Source: Candidatus Cloacimonadota bacterium (GTDB lineage Bacteria > Muiribacteriota > UBA6191). From it: a DNA stretch of 64,000 nt. Below, one piece after another: positions 36,144-45,007 of this stretch (positions within the stretch are counted from its first letter, which is position 1; each line of letters begins with the position of its first letter). The notes below the pieces were generated by a model. That model was not told where the DNA came from. It made no database searches and saw only the letters and a list, made by a program, of their open reading frames with translations. The position numbers and the translations under genes are program-made. Location: assembly GCA_023954715.1 (NCBI GenBank), contig JAGSHD010000002.1:367532-431531 (forward strand). Direction: 5' to 3'.

Positions 36144-36745
36144 TGACTCTCACTGAAGATCAAATCGATGCCTTAAATGAAGTCATTAATATAGGCATTG
36201 GAACAGCAATTAACTCATTAAATGACCTAGTAAACTCCTTTATTAAGTTATCTATTCCTAAAATTGAACTCATACATCGAGATGCCCTACCCCCTCACCT
36301 TGGGTTAGACAACTACTCTGTAATCCTCCAAAGTTTTGAAGGTAGTTTTAATGGTGTAGCATCTCTTATATTTGATCAAGAAACAGCAAAAAAACTAGTG
36401 GCTACTATCATTGACATCCCAATAGATAGTGCCCTTTTAGAAACAAGTATTAACGAAACCCTATCTGAAGTTGGTAATATAATAATTAACGCACTCATTG
36501 GTCATATAAGTAATATTTTACACGCCAATCTTCATTTTAAACTTCCTTTTTACACTACCGGAACCATACAAGAGTTATCTAAATACTTCTATATAGACGA
36601 TAATGATAATGTTCTTTTAATAGCTACCACTAAATTTGAGATTGAATCCATTCAAATTGATGGATTTATACTTTTGAGCTTTCCTAGTAAGTCACTAGAA
36701 AAACTTTTAAGTCTGATTTTTAAAGTTTTTAACGATGACGAATAG
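36140..36745 (+). CDS. CheC/CheX-family phospho-CheY phosphatase
   Basis: The 201-residue protein has the pseudo-duplicated CheC fold. Both catalytic Glu-x-x-Asn motifs are present: ALNEVINIGIGTA near residue 14 and TLSEVGNIIINALIG near residue 112, each on the long helix that contacts the CheY phosphoryl group. The C-terminal strands (FIDDNDNVLL-like and IDGFILLSF) complete the fold. It overlaps the CheY-like gene by 4 bp and the kinase gene by 11 bp, so the three are translationally linked. No CheA, CheW or receptor genes are nearby, so it probably does not serve classical chemotaxis. ATG at 36140 or 36143 could start it. Confidence 0.88.
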   Translation: MMTLTEDQIDALNEVINIGIGTAINSLNDLVNSFIKLSIPKIELIHRDALPPHLGLDNYSVILQSFEGSFNGVASLIFDQETAKKLVATIIDIPIDSALLETSINETLSEVGNIIINALIGHISNILHANLHFKLPFYTTGTIQELSKYFYIDDNDNVLLIATTKFEIESIQIDGFILLSFPSKSLEKLLSLIFKVFNDDE

Positions 36746-38984
36746 TTTTGAATTATATGATGTTATACCAGAAGGCATTTTCGTAGTAAACTCAGACTAC
36801 AAAATAGTATTTTGGAACCAACGTATGGAGTTTTGGTCAAAGTTATCTAAAAATCAGGTTCAAAATCAAGAGCTTTTTGAAATCTATCCCCATCTGAAAA
36901 AAGATCGTTACAAAAAGCGAATCGACAATCTTTTAAATGGAGCACCAACTGTATTATTTTCATCTCAATTAAACCCTCATTTTATTCCTTTACAATATTC
37001 AAAAGATAAATTAAAAATCGTATACACAACAGTCTCTTTGTTTCAGTTTCAACAAGATAGTTATTTCATCTTTTGTATCCAAGATTTTACAAATCATCGT
37101 AACAATATTTTAGAAATTGAGGAGTTACGAAAACAAGCACAAAAGGCCAATGAATATAAGGGAGAGTTTCTAGCCACAGTAAGCCACGAACTACGAACAC
37201 CCTTAAACGGGATACTCGGCTTAACAGACCTGACTTTACAGTCAGAAGATTTAAGCGAAGAAAATCAAGAAAATTTAAGTTTAGTCAAATACTCCGGAGA
37301 AAAGCTACTCAACTTAATATCTGGTATTTTAGATCTATCAAAAATCGAAGCCCAACAACTCATTTTAGAGTCTGCTGCTTTTTCCTTTCCAAACGATATA
37401 TTGAGAAATATTCAAAGTTTATCTTTAAAAGCACACGAAAAACACTTAGATATCTTTTTAGATTTTGATCGGGATATTCCTTCTAATCTGGTTGGTGATA
37501 TCACCCGTTTAAATCAAGTCATCACGAATTTAGTAGGTAATGCTACAAAGTTTACTCATCAAGGCAGTATAACAATTAAGGCCAGTAAACAGGTTTCATG
37601 CCCTAACTCTTGCACCGTTTTATTTGAAATTATAGATACTGGAATCGGTATCGCTAAATCTAAGTTAGGGTCTATTTTTAACAGTTATACCCAAGCCTCA
37701 GAGTCAACCACAAGAGAGTATGGTGGTACGGGTCTTGGTACTACAATCTCCAAAGAAATTGTTGAGCTAATGGGAGGAGAAATTTGGATCGAAAGTGAGT
37801 TAGAAAAAGGCTCTAACTTTAAATTTTTGATTGAATTTGCAATCGATCCAACAAAAGAAGTGCACACTTTGAATCCAAACGATTTTTCTGAAAAAAAAGT
37901 GCTCTTTTACTCTCCATCCTTAGATTTTATTAGTAATATTCAAAACAAACTTACCCCTTATAACTTCAAGTTTAAATCGTTTAGTAACTCCAGTCAGTTT
38001 TTGCTTCAAGAGCAGGATTTGTTTGACTTTGTATTTATTGATCAATTGGATTTTACATTAGATCATAGTCTCAAAGATAAAACGGTTTTCTTTAAAAATA
38101 TTACTGATAAAATAAGTATAGATACCAAAGAAAACTTGGTATTAACAAAACCCGTTTCTCACTTAAAACTCTTTCAAAGCCTTATAGAGCCTTCAACTAT
38201 CGATATATTAAATCACAAGCAAACTGAGCCTGACACTAATCAAAACAACAAGTCATTGCGAGTTTTAATAGTCGATGACAATCACGTAAATCAAAAGTTA
38301 GCTCAAAAGCTTTTAGACAAGCTAAATCATAGTGTTGAAATAGCCTCCGGTGGATATGAAAGTATTGATAAATGTAAAGAAAGTAACTTTGATTTGATAC
38401 TTATGGATATTTCTATGCCAGATTTAAACGGGTATCAAGCTACAAAGATTATCCGATCTTTTGATACTACAACACCAATTGTAGCCATGACTGCAAATAG
38501 CTTCAAAGAAGATAAAGACAAATGCCTAAACTTTGGCATGAATGGCTACATTGAAAAACCTATTAATTTTGTTTCTGTCCAAAGAACTCTAAATGCTATC
38601 TCTAATAAAAAAGAAATCCACATTTCTTATGAGCAAAGCGAATCAAGTGAGATTTATCCTCTAAAAAAGCTTCTTACATTATTTGATGATGAAAAGGACT
38701 ATACAATCGAGATGATCAATAGCTTTTTATCCTCAACAAAAGTGCGCCTTGAACGACTACATCATGCAATTGTAAATCAAAACTTAAAGCAAGTTCAATT
38801 TGAAGTACATTCATTAAAGGGTATTTCTCTAGTATTTAATGCTATTAAGTTTACACAAATACTAAAAGTTCTACAAAGCACACCTTTACAAGATCAAAAC
38901 AAAGTACTCCATCTGTTTGAGTCTGCCTCAAAAGAAAACGAAAATATAACTAATATTTTAACTCAGTATAAGTCAGAGCTTTAA
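36735..38984 (+). CDS. Hybrid sensor histidine kinase with PAS, two receiver domains and HPt
   Basis: The 749-residue cytoplasmic kinase has a PAS sensor (about 5-120), a HisKA dimerisation domain with FLATVSHELRTPLNG (phospho-His151), and a HATPase domain with NLVGNATKF, DTGIGI and YGGTGLG (about 255-375). A degenerate receiver follows (about 385-490), with FVFIDQLDF where the phosphoacceptor block should be. Then come an intact receiver with VDDNHVN and LILMDISMPD (about 512-630) and a C-terminal HPt domain with VHSLKGIS (about 655-749). There is no membrane helix, so the signal is internal. Phosphorelay through HPt to the operon's CheY-like protein is the natural reading. It ends at a bidirectional terminator shared with proS. 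Confidence 0.93.
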   Translation: MTNSFELYDVIPEGIFVVNSDYKIVFWNQRMEFWSKLSKNQVQNQELFEIYPHLKKDRYKKRIDNLLNGAPTVLFSSQLNPHFIPLQYSKDKLKIVYTTVSLFQFQQDSYFIFCIQDFTNHRNNILEIEELRKQAQKANEYKGEFLATVSHELRTPLNGILGLTDLTLQSEDLSEENQENLSLVKYSGEKLLNLISGILDLSKIEAQQLILESAAFSFPNDILRNIQSLSLKAHEKHLDIFLDFDRDIPSNLVGDITRLNQVITNLVGNATKFTHQGSITIKASKQVSCPNSCTVLFEIIDTGIGIAKSKLGSIFNSYTQASESTTREYGGTGLGTTISKEIVELMGGEIWIESELEKGSNFKFLIEFAIDPTKEVHTLNPNDFSEKKVLFYSPSLDFISNIQNKLTPYNFKFKSFSNSSQFLLQEQDLFDFVFIDQLDFTLDHSLKDKTVFFKNITDKISIDTKENLVLTKPVSHLKLFQSLIEPSTIDILNHKQTEPDTNQNNKSLRVLIVDDNHVNQKLAQKLLDKLNHSVEIASGGYESIDKCKESNFDLILMDISMPDLNGYQATKIIRSFDTTTPIVAMTANSFKEDKDKCLNFGMNGYIEKPINFVSVQRTLNAISNKKEIHISYEQSESSEIYPLKKLLTLFDDEKDYTIEMINSFLSSTKVRLERLHHAIVNQNLKQVQFEVHSLKGISLVFNAIKFTQILKVLQSTPLQDQNKVLHLFESASKENENITNILTQYKSEL

Positions 38985-39010
38985 AAAAAAAGAGCCCGAA
39001 GGCCCTTTTT
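38984..39010. terminator. Bidirectional terminator between the kinase and proS
   Basis: AAAAAG-A-GCC pairs with GGC-C-CTTTTT around a CGAA tetraloop. A-rich and T-rich flanks allow it to work for both convergent genes. Confidence 0.72.
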
Positions 39011-39016
39011 GATAAA

Positions 39017-40741
39017 CTATATTTGCGCTTTGAGTTCGGCAATTTTAGCTTTCACTGCCTCAACTGCTGAGTCAATAGAGCAAAGCTCCTTATCTTTTGA
39101 CCCTCTCAATGACAGTTCAAACTCATCATTTTTTATAGTCTTTCTTGAGATCACCATTCGAATCGGTGCACCAATCAAGTCGGCATCAGCAAACTGAAAT
39201 CCTGTTTTTTCGTTTCGATCATCAACAATCACATCTACACCATGAGCTTTTAACTCTTTATATAGATCTAAGCCACGCTGAGCGATTCCTTCTTTTTTGG
39301 CATCTAAAAGACATAAGTGCACTTCAAATGGAGCAACTGAAATAGGCCATTTTGGTCCATAATCATCATGGTGCTCTTCGATAAGACACGCTAGCATTCT
39401 GCCAACTCCTACCCCATAACAACCCATGATAAAATTTTGTTGCTTACCATTATTATCTAAATAAGTAGCTTTCATATCCTTTGAATATTTTGTACCTAAT
39501 TGAAAAATATTTCCCACTTCTACACCACGAGTAATAGTAACCTCTTCATCACTATCAATAACTAAGTCACCCTCTTGCACAAAAGAATACTGACCTATTT
39601 GACCCGCATTTAAATCTCTTTTAAAATTAAAATTTAAAACGTGATAATCTTTTTTATTTGCCCCAACTACAATATTTGGACAATCAACTACGGACTCATC
39701 AATCAATAAATGAACCTTTGACAAGTCGATACCCAATAAAGATCCGAAACCTGGATAAATACCAGCATCTTTAATCAAGTCTTCTTCTGCAAACTCTATC
39801 TCGTTAATCATCAAAGCCTTTTTAACTGCAATATCGTTCATGGTTCTGTCACCACGTAATAAAAGTACAATTAATTTACCATCCTCTGGATGAGTCAATA
39901 AAACAACTTTACCTGTTTGAGTTTGCTTTAAACCCAACAATGTTGATACATCTTCGATGGTAGATTTATCTGGAGTATGAACTTCTTGTAAATCCTTAAA
40001 GTCTTCTGCATCATATTTAAAATGAGTACTAGCCACTTCTTTATTGGCTTTGTATCCTGACTTTTCACCCAAGATCAAAGTATCTTCACCGCAAGCATTT
40101 ACATACATAAACTCATGTGCGACTTTACCACCCATCATACCGGTATCTGACTCCACAGATATGACATTAGTTAATCCACATCTTTTATAAATTCTTTCGT
40201 AGGAGGAATGTACTTCTTGATAGTACTCACCTAAACAGTCCTCTGTTTGATGAAAAGAGTAGGCATCTTTCATGGTGAACTCTCTAACTCGAATTAAACC
40301 ACCACGACTTCTTTTTTCATCTCTAAATTTAGTTTGAATCTGATAAATCATCAAAGGTAGCTGCTTATAAGATGTCACGTCATCTCGAACCATGTGAACT
40401 ACAGCTTCTTCATGAGTCATACCCAATACATGTGGAGATCCTGTACGGTCATCAAAACGAACCATCTCAGTACCGATACCACTATATCTTCCTGATTCCT
40501 CCCAGATAGACTTAGGCATAACAACGGGCATTAGCACTTCTTGTCCTTCAATTTTGTTCATTTCATCACGGATAATAGCTTCGATCTTCAAAGTAATTTT
40601 TTTACAAATCGGAAGCATAGAGTAGATTCCACTAGACAATTGTTTAATGTAACCCCCACGCAATAAAAACTGATGAGACTTTAACTCTGCATCTCTTGGG
40701 AAGTCTTTTGTTCTTCTTCCAACTAAATGAGACATTTTCAT
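39017..40741 (-). CDS. proS: Prolyl-tRNA synthetase
   Basis: The enzyme charges tRNA-Pro. The 574-residue chain is of the bacterial (ProS type 1) kind: class II motif 1 around GYIKQLSSGIYSMLPI, motif 2 with FRDEKRSRGGLIRVREF, an inserted editing (INS) domain of about 180 residues (about 220-400), motif 3 GCYGVGVGRMLACLIEEHHD, and a C-terminal anticodon-binding domain. I place the start at ATG 40741 (MKMSHLVGRR), six bases after GGAG; an in-frame TTG 24 bp upstream is less likely. It is monocistronic and converges on the signalling operon at a shared terminator. A good chromosomal phylogenetic marker. Confidence 0.96.
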   Translation of the reverse strand: MKMSHLVGRRTKDFPRDAELKSHQFLLRGGYIKQLSSGIYSMLPICKKITLKIEAIIRDEMNKIEGQEVLMPVVMPKSIWEESGRYSGIGTEMVRFDDRTGSPHVLGMTHEEAVVHMVRDDVTSYKQLPLMIYQIQTKFRDEKRSRGGLIRVREFTMKDAYSFHQTEDCLGEYYQEVHSSYERIYKRCGLTNVISVESDTGMMGGKVAHEFMYVNACGEDTLILGEKSGYKANKEVASTHFKYDAEDFKDLQEVHTPDKSTIEDVSTLLGLKQTQTGKVVLLTHPEDGKLIVLLLRGDRTMNDIAVKKALMINEIEFAEEDLIKDAGIYPGFGSLLGIDLSKVHLLIDESVVDCPNIVVGANKKDYHVLNFNFKRDLNAGQIGQYSFVQEGDLVIDSDEEVTITRGVEVGNIFQLGTKYSKDMKATYLDNNGKQQNFIMGCYGVGVGRMLACLIEEHHDDYGPKWPISVAPFEVHLCLLDAKKEGIAQRGLDLYKELKAHGVDVIVDDRNEKTGFQFADADLIGAPIRMVISRKTIKNDEFELSLRGSKDKELCSIDSAVEAVKAKIAELKAQI

Positions 40742-41134
40742 GATTTTCTCCAAATATGGGCTCAACCCATCACAAAATTATGCTTTATAACAAGGCCCGT
40801 TACCTTTTTACATCCCACTAAAAATACATCTATTAACAGAAAGCTTTATAAAGCTAAACAAACATTTTTGGGCATAGACAACGCCCAAAATCCTGTACAT
40901 AATCCAACATTTATAATAGTTAGTCAATTGAATTGCAATAGGTTACCCTATAATGCTTAATTTAGTGGAGTTACTTGTTTTTGTAGGCAGAAATTCGTAG
41001 CATTCAAAATATCTTTATAAAGCTGTTTATGGACTTGCTTTAGCTTACACATTAACAGTTATGTACAGTTGAAAGAGAAGGCTAGCTGAGAGAAAGCAGC
41101 ATTCATTCAGTAAAAGTTACTTTCTCCGAAATCA
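40742..41134. other. 393-bp intergenic region
   Basis: It lies between proS and the end of the MFS gene. No ORF with a ribosome site or RNA gene was found. It shares the 12-mer AGTTATGTACAG with the region near 31400 (here about 41050-41065), which may be chance. Confidence 0.4.
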
Positions 41135-42328
41135 TTATATCAATTTGTTTTTCTTAAGACACACTAGAGCGAAGCTTCCCACTACAAAGGTTATTATTCC
41201 CATTATAACTAAAGCTTGTTGCAATGAATAAATATCTGAAATCCATCCAAAAATTGGAATGATTATCGCATATAACAAACTACCAACAAAGTTTTCAGAT
41301 GATAAAACTGTTGCTCTCATATCTGAGTCAACTAGCTTATTTAAATAGTCAGACACAACCGCTTTTCTAAATCCTCTAACAAACTGTTGAATAAAACAAA
41401 ATATAAAACCAAACAAAAAGATAAAGTAGCCCATGAGACAATAACTAATTGCTACAAGTAAAATAAGTATTGCCAAAGATTTCTTTTCTCCGATAATCGC
41501 TTCTATTTTAAAAGCAAATTTTGAAGAAAAAGCTGCCACGAGCTGAAAACTTGCAAACACAACTCCAAAATAAATTATATCCAAACCAGATAACTTGAAA
41601 TATGGCTGATAGAGCCATAGCACACTTTGATTGAAAGCGTATACTATACCTGAATAAATAATAAGCCATCTCAACTTTCTATTTTGCATAAGAGAGACAT
41701 TTAAAACATGGATTATCTCTTTTAAATAATGTTGTTTAACTATTAAAGAATCTCTCTTTGGTTCTCGCATTGAAAGCACTAAAGGAACCATAGCCGCGAA
41801 AAATGGGATCGATGCATAAATTGAATATCTCAAATCATATGTAGCAATAACTCCTCCCAAAATATTTGCTAAAGCTAAAGCTAAAAGTTTATAAAATATT
41901 GCATTTCCCCAAATCTCTTTAAATTGCTCCTCAATTTTAAGGTTTAAAAGAGTATCAAACACAAAAGCAGAGGTTGTTCCAGATGAAAATGATACACTTA
42001 AAGCGAACAATAACTCGATGCATAAAAAATGCTCAAAACTCTCAGCGATACTGTAAGCACAGATCCCTAGAAATGCAGCCACACTTGCAATCAATAAGGT
42101 AAATTTTCGACCATGAACATCAGAAAAGTACCCAGAAGGAATTTCTAAAATTACTGTAGCAACAGAAAATATGGACTGTAAAATCATTATTTTTGTTAGG
42201 CTAAGTCCATTATCCTGCCAAAACAAAACCATTATAGGTACAGAAAAATACATACCAGAACAAGCCTGATACAAGTAAAACTTCCAAATATTTGAGGATA
42301 ATTGTTTCTGTATTTTGCATTCATCCAT
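41135..42328 (-). CDS. Major facilitator superfamily transporter
   Basis: The roughly 397-residue protein has twelve predicted membrane helices in two halves with a Lys-rich central loop (about 195-215). Loop 2-3 contains GYFSDVHGRKFTL, an MFS motif A (G-x-x-x-D-x-x-G-R-K). The pattern fits the drug/sugar-type MFS exporters that have no precise prediction. ATG at 42328 (MDECKIQKQL) is a more likely start than an in-frame TTG nine bases upstream. It lies 168 bp downstream of the HTH-TPR regulator on the same strand, so it could be co-transcribed with or controlled by it. Substrate unknown. Confidence 0.83.
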   Translation of the reverse strand: MDECKIQKQLSSNIWKFYLYQACSGMYFSVPIMVLFWQDNGLSLTKIMILQSIFSVATVILEIPSGYFSDVHGRKFTLLIASVAAFLGICAYSIAESFEHFLCIELLFALSVSFSSGTTSAFVFDTLLNLKIEEQFKEIWGNAIFYKLLALALANILGGVIATYDLRYSIYASIPFFAAMVPLVLSMREPKRDSLIVKQHYLKEIIHVLNVSLMQNRKLRWLIIYSGIVYAFNQSVLWLYQPYFKLSGLDIIYFGVVFASFQLVAAFSSKFAFKIEAIIGEKKSLAILILLVAISYCLMGYFIFLFGFIFCFIQQFVRGFRKAVVSDYLNKLVDSDMRATVLSSENFVGSLLYAIIIPIFGWISDIYSLQQALVIMGIITFVVGSFALVCLKKNKLI

Positions 42329-42496
42329 AGTTATCAATTTTTATAGTGATCAAACAAGCTTTGGTAACATAGATTATCAATTGGTATTGCAAAGTATAGC
42401 TTGTAAAGATTTAGAGAATTTTACACCATTCTATCATTTCTATACTATGATCTCACTCATCTGTCATACTACTTGCTGTACATATTATTTAAGCTA

Positions 42497-43732
42497 CTAC
42501 AACAGTTTCAAACGACAATCTGCTTGTACAACCTTTAAACTGCTTTGGAGCTTTTTCTTAACCCTACTTTTAGCCTTTTCATTATCTCTTAAGCTGAAGT
42601 ACTTGATTTCACGATAGTAACAGTCAATTAACTCACAAGGATATCCTTCAGCATATTGCATAGCCTTGTCTAAAGCTTGCTTGGCACTTTTCAAATCACC
42701 TTGATCTAAATAAATGTCACACAAAAAATAATAGTTTAAACTTTCAAACAAGCTTTGCTCTTCCATCCATTCGATTGACTTCAATAGCACATCAACCGAA
42801 AACCACTTGGGATCTAAAAAGTACAATACTCTTTGAAGGTAAATTGTGTTTGCACGTATCCCTCTTTGATACCCACTTTGTTTACTCAGAATCAGTGCTT
42901 TTTCAAAGCTCTCTTTAGCCTGCGTGTAAGCTTGTGACTCAATATATAACAGACCCTTACTGCATAACAAAATAGAGTAATCCAAGTCATTATTTAAAGT
43001 AGAAAACAACTTATCTGACAAATCAAAAAAATGATCCGCTTGTGAAAAGTCTCTTATTTGATGAAATACACAGCCTAAACAGCTATAACTTATTGCAAGC
43101 CCATTACGGTTGTTTAACTCAATGTCAATCTCAATGACTTTTTGATAATAGCTTTTAGACTCATTTAGCAAACCCAAAAAGGAATAGATTGTGGCTAGAT
43201 TATGAAATGCCCCGCTCAAAATAGTCTTAGATTTTAATTGCACTCCAAGATCCATAGCTTTTTTAGCATAACTTTGTGCTAAATCTAGCTTATCTTGACG
43301 CCAAGAAACAATAGACAACTGATTTAACAAATTTGCTTGATTTTCTAATGAAACATCTGTTGCTAAACTCAATTGAATCAAACTATCAGCCAACTTCCAG
43401 TTTCCACTAGGAGTTAATAAAGTAATCACACTTGTATCACAAATCAAACTAGCACATTGATTTTGCAACTCATTCGTCAAAGTTTCATCCGAAGTAGAAA
43501 CCAAGCTCAGATCATCGATCCCACAATTGAGAGTTTCACTTAAGCGAAACAGATTACTCATTTTAACTTTTTTAACTTTACCTGAAAACCACCGTGAAAT
43601 CGTCTTTGGTTCTACTCGGATGGATTCAGCAATCTGCCATTGCTTTAGCCCTAGACTTAAGGCTCTTTTTTTTAAATATGCTCGATTTAACTCTTGTGTT
43701 TGCTCCATGTCCTCACATGTCCTCTTGCCCAT
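42497..43732 (-). CDS. HTH-TPR transcriptional regulator
   Basis: The 411-residue protein has an N-terminal XRE-type helix-turn-helix at about residues 28-75 (LKQWQIAESIRVEPKTISRWFSGKVKKVKM), described here by its parts: the helix pair and the WFSGK turn. Six or more tetratricopeptide repeats follow (about 125-385), for example AFHNLATIYSFLGLLNESK and AISYSCLGCVFHQIRDFSQA. HTH plus TPR is the layout of peptide-sensing regulators (RRNPP type) and of several activator families. The start is uncertain: ATG 43732 and ATG 43708 both lack an ideal ribosome site. It is divergent from a small TPR-like protein gene and upstream of an MFS gene. Confidence 0.82.
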   Translation of the reverse strand: MGKRTCEDMEQTQELNRAYLKKRALSLGLKQWQIAESIRVEPKTISRWFSGKVKKVKMSNLFRLSETLNCGIDDLSLVSTSDETLTNELQNQCASLICDTSVITLLTPSGNWKLADSLIQLSLATDVSLENQANLLNQLSIVSWRQDKLDLAQSYAKKAMDLGVQLKSKTILSGAFHNLATIYSFLGLLNESKSYYQKVIEIDIELNNRNGLAISYSCLGCVFHQIRDFSQADHFFDLSDKLFSTLNNDLDYSILLCSKGLLYIESQAYTQAKESFEKALILSKQSGYQRGIRANTIYLQRVLYFLDPKWFSVDVLLKSIEWMEEQSLFESLNYYFLCDIYLDQGDLKSAKQALDKAMQYAEGYPCELIDCYYREIKYFSLRDNEKAKSRVKKKLQSSLKVVQADCRLKLL

Positions 43733-43813
43733 TATTCAATGTATCTTTATACTTTGTACAAATCATAAGGATTACACCTTTAACCATTAAATACAAATAC
43801 ACCGGAGACTATT

Positions 43814-44284
43814 ATGTCAAAAATCGATACACAAGCAGCACACAAATTTTTCTCAGCAAACTTTTTTAATACAACTTGGGACTTTATTGATAAAGAAACA
43901 AGAACAGACGAAGAAAATGAAGATATGATCTTAAACGCCATGTCTTCCTTAATGCATTGGAAACTTCGAGGAGATGCAACAGATACCAATATATCTATTT
44001 CTTACTGGCAAATTTCAAGAGTTTACTCCCTTGCTAACAATGCACAAGAAGCGAGTCACTATGGTCACAAATGCTTAGAAGTAAGTAAAGATGGTAAGAC
44101 CCCTCCATTTTATCTAGCCTATGCTTATGAAGCTATTGCTTTAGCAAACTTTATAGCTGGCAACAAAGAAGAAAGTAACAAATATCTAAAACTAGCTTAT
44201 GACGCATCAGAAAACATCACAGTCGCAGACAACAAAAGCATGATTTTAGTTGATCTTGATACCTTGAAAGCAAAACTAGCTTAA
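43814..44284 (+). CDS. Small TPR-like cytoplasmic protein
   Basis: The 156-residue helical protein has no signal peptide or membrane helix. Two TPR-like hairpins are visible: SYWQISRVYSLANNAQEASHY and FYLAYAYEAIALANFIAGNK followed by YLKLAYDAS. Similar short proteins with the phrase PPFYLAYAYEA are widespread and uncharacterised. A good ribosome site (GGAG) precedes the ATG, and a strong terminator follows, so it is an independent unit divergent from the HTH-TPR regulator, 81 bp away. Control by that regulator is plausible but not shown. Confidence 0.75.
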   Translation: MSKIDTQAAHKFFSANFFNTTWDFIDKETRTDEENEDMILNAMSSLMHWKLRGDATDTNISISYWQISRVYSLANNAQEASHYGHKCLEVSKDGKTPPFYLAYAYEAIALANFIAGNKEESNKYLKLAYDASENITVADNKSMILVDLDTLKAKLA

Positions 44285-44295
44285 ACCAGACCTAA

Positions 44296-44331
44296 TAAAC
44301 CACTAATAAATGTATTAGTGGTTTATTTTTT
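44296..44331 (+). terminator. Rho-independent terminator
   Basis: The 13-bp stem TAAACCACTAATA/TATTAGTGGTTTA with AATG loop is followed by a T run. It ends the small TPR-like gene. Confidence 0.85.
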
Positions 44332-44344
44332 ATGAGACTAAATA

Positions 44345-44878
44345 ATGAATATACAAAACAACATAGATTTCTTTATACAAACAAAACGACTCACCATTCG
44401 CCCTTTTACTTTAGAAGATATTGCAAAAATATACCAAATGAGTTTAGAAAATGGCATGAAAAAATGGATCCCTGATCAAGTCTACAAAGACCTTACCCAT
44501 ACTACTCAAGTGGTAAATTTTTTAAACTCACAAATCGAAAATAAAAACAGTCCTAACTCTAACCCCATTGTTTTAGGAGTTTACATTAACAATAACTCTA
44601 CAATTATTGGTCACATTGGACTTAGTCCTGCTAAAAATCAAGTAGAAATTGGCTATGCCATTGAAGATGCAAATCAAGGAAAAGGCTATGCCACCGAGGC
44701 CGTAAAGTGTTTTACACAATGGGCTTTTAAATCTTATCATCTAAAATTGCTGCTTGGTATTGTTGATGTCAAAAATACAGGCTCTTGTAAAGTGCTAGAA
44801 AACTCAAAATTCAAACTAAAAAGCAAAGTGGTAGCAGACCAAGCTACATATACTCTTTATAATCCTGTTTTTAAGTAA
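44345..44878 (+). CDS. RimJ/RimL-type GNAT N-acetyltransferase
   Basis: The 177-residue protein has the RimJ/L opening TKRLTIRPFTLEDIAKIYQM, the central strand VEIGYAIEDANQGKGYATEA containing the acetyl-CoA loop QGKGYA, and the closing NTGSCKVLENSKFKLKSK. These enzymes acetylate N-terminal or side-chain amines of proteins or small molecules; the substrate is not predictable. The ATG has no good ribosome site, and the gene starts right after the preceding terminator, so expression may be low or promoter-proximal. A 130-bp gap separates it from the large repeat protein gene. Confidence 0.88.
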   Translation: MNIQNNIDFFIQTKRLTIRPFTLEDIAKIYQMSLENGMKKWIPDQVYKDLTHTTQVVNFLNSQIENKNSPNSNPIVLGVYINNNSTIIGHIGLSPAKNQVEIGYAIEDANQGKGYATEAVKCFTQWAFKSYHLKLLLGIVDVKNTGSCKVLENSKFKLKSKVVADQATYTLYNPVFK

Positions 44879-45007
44879 AACTTAGTTTAAACATTACAAA
44901 GTAAAACAAATCTATTTTTACTTAGATTAAATGCAACTTTTTTGTTAAATCTGCGTAGTAAGATGTACGCTAAAAACTGTGTTTTAAGCGTCTTACAGGA
45001 GAACACT

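Noticed and set aside
44942..45007. 22-residue extension in front of the repeat giant
   Set aside because: It would bury the signal peptide and lacks a ribosome site, whereas ATG 45008 follows AGGAG at six bases.
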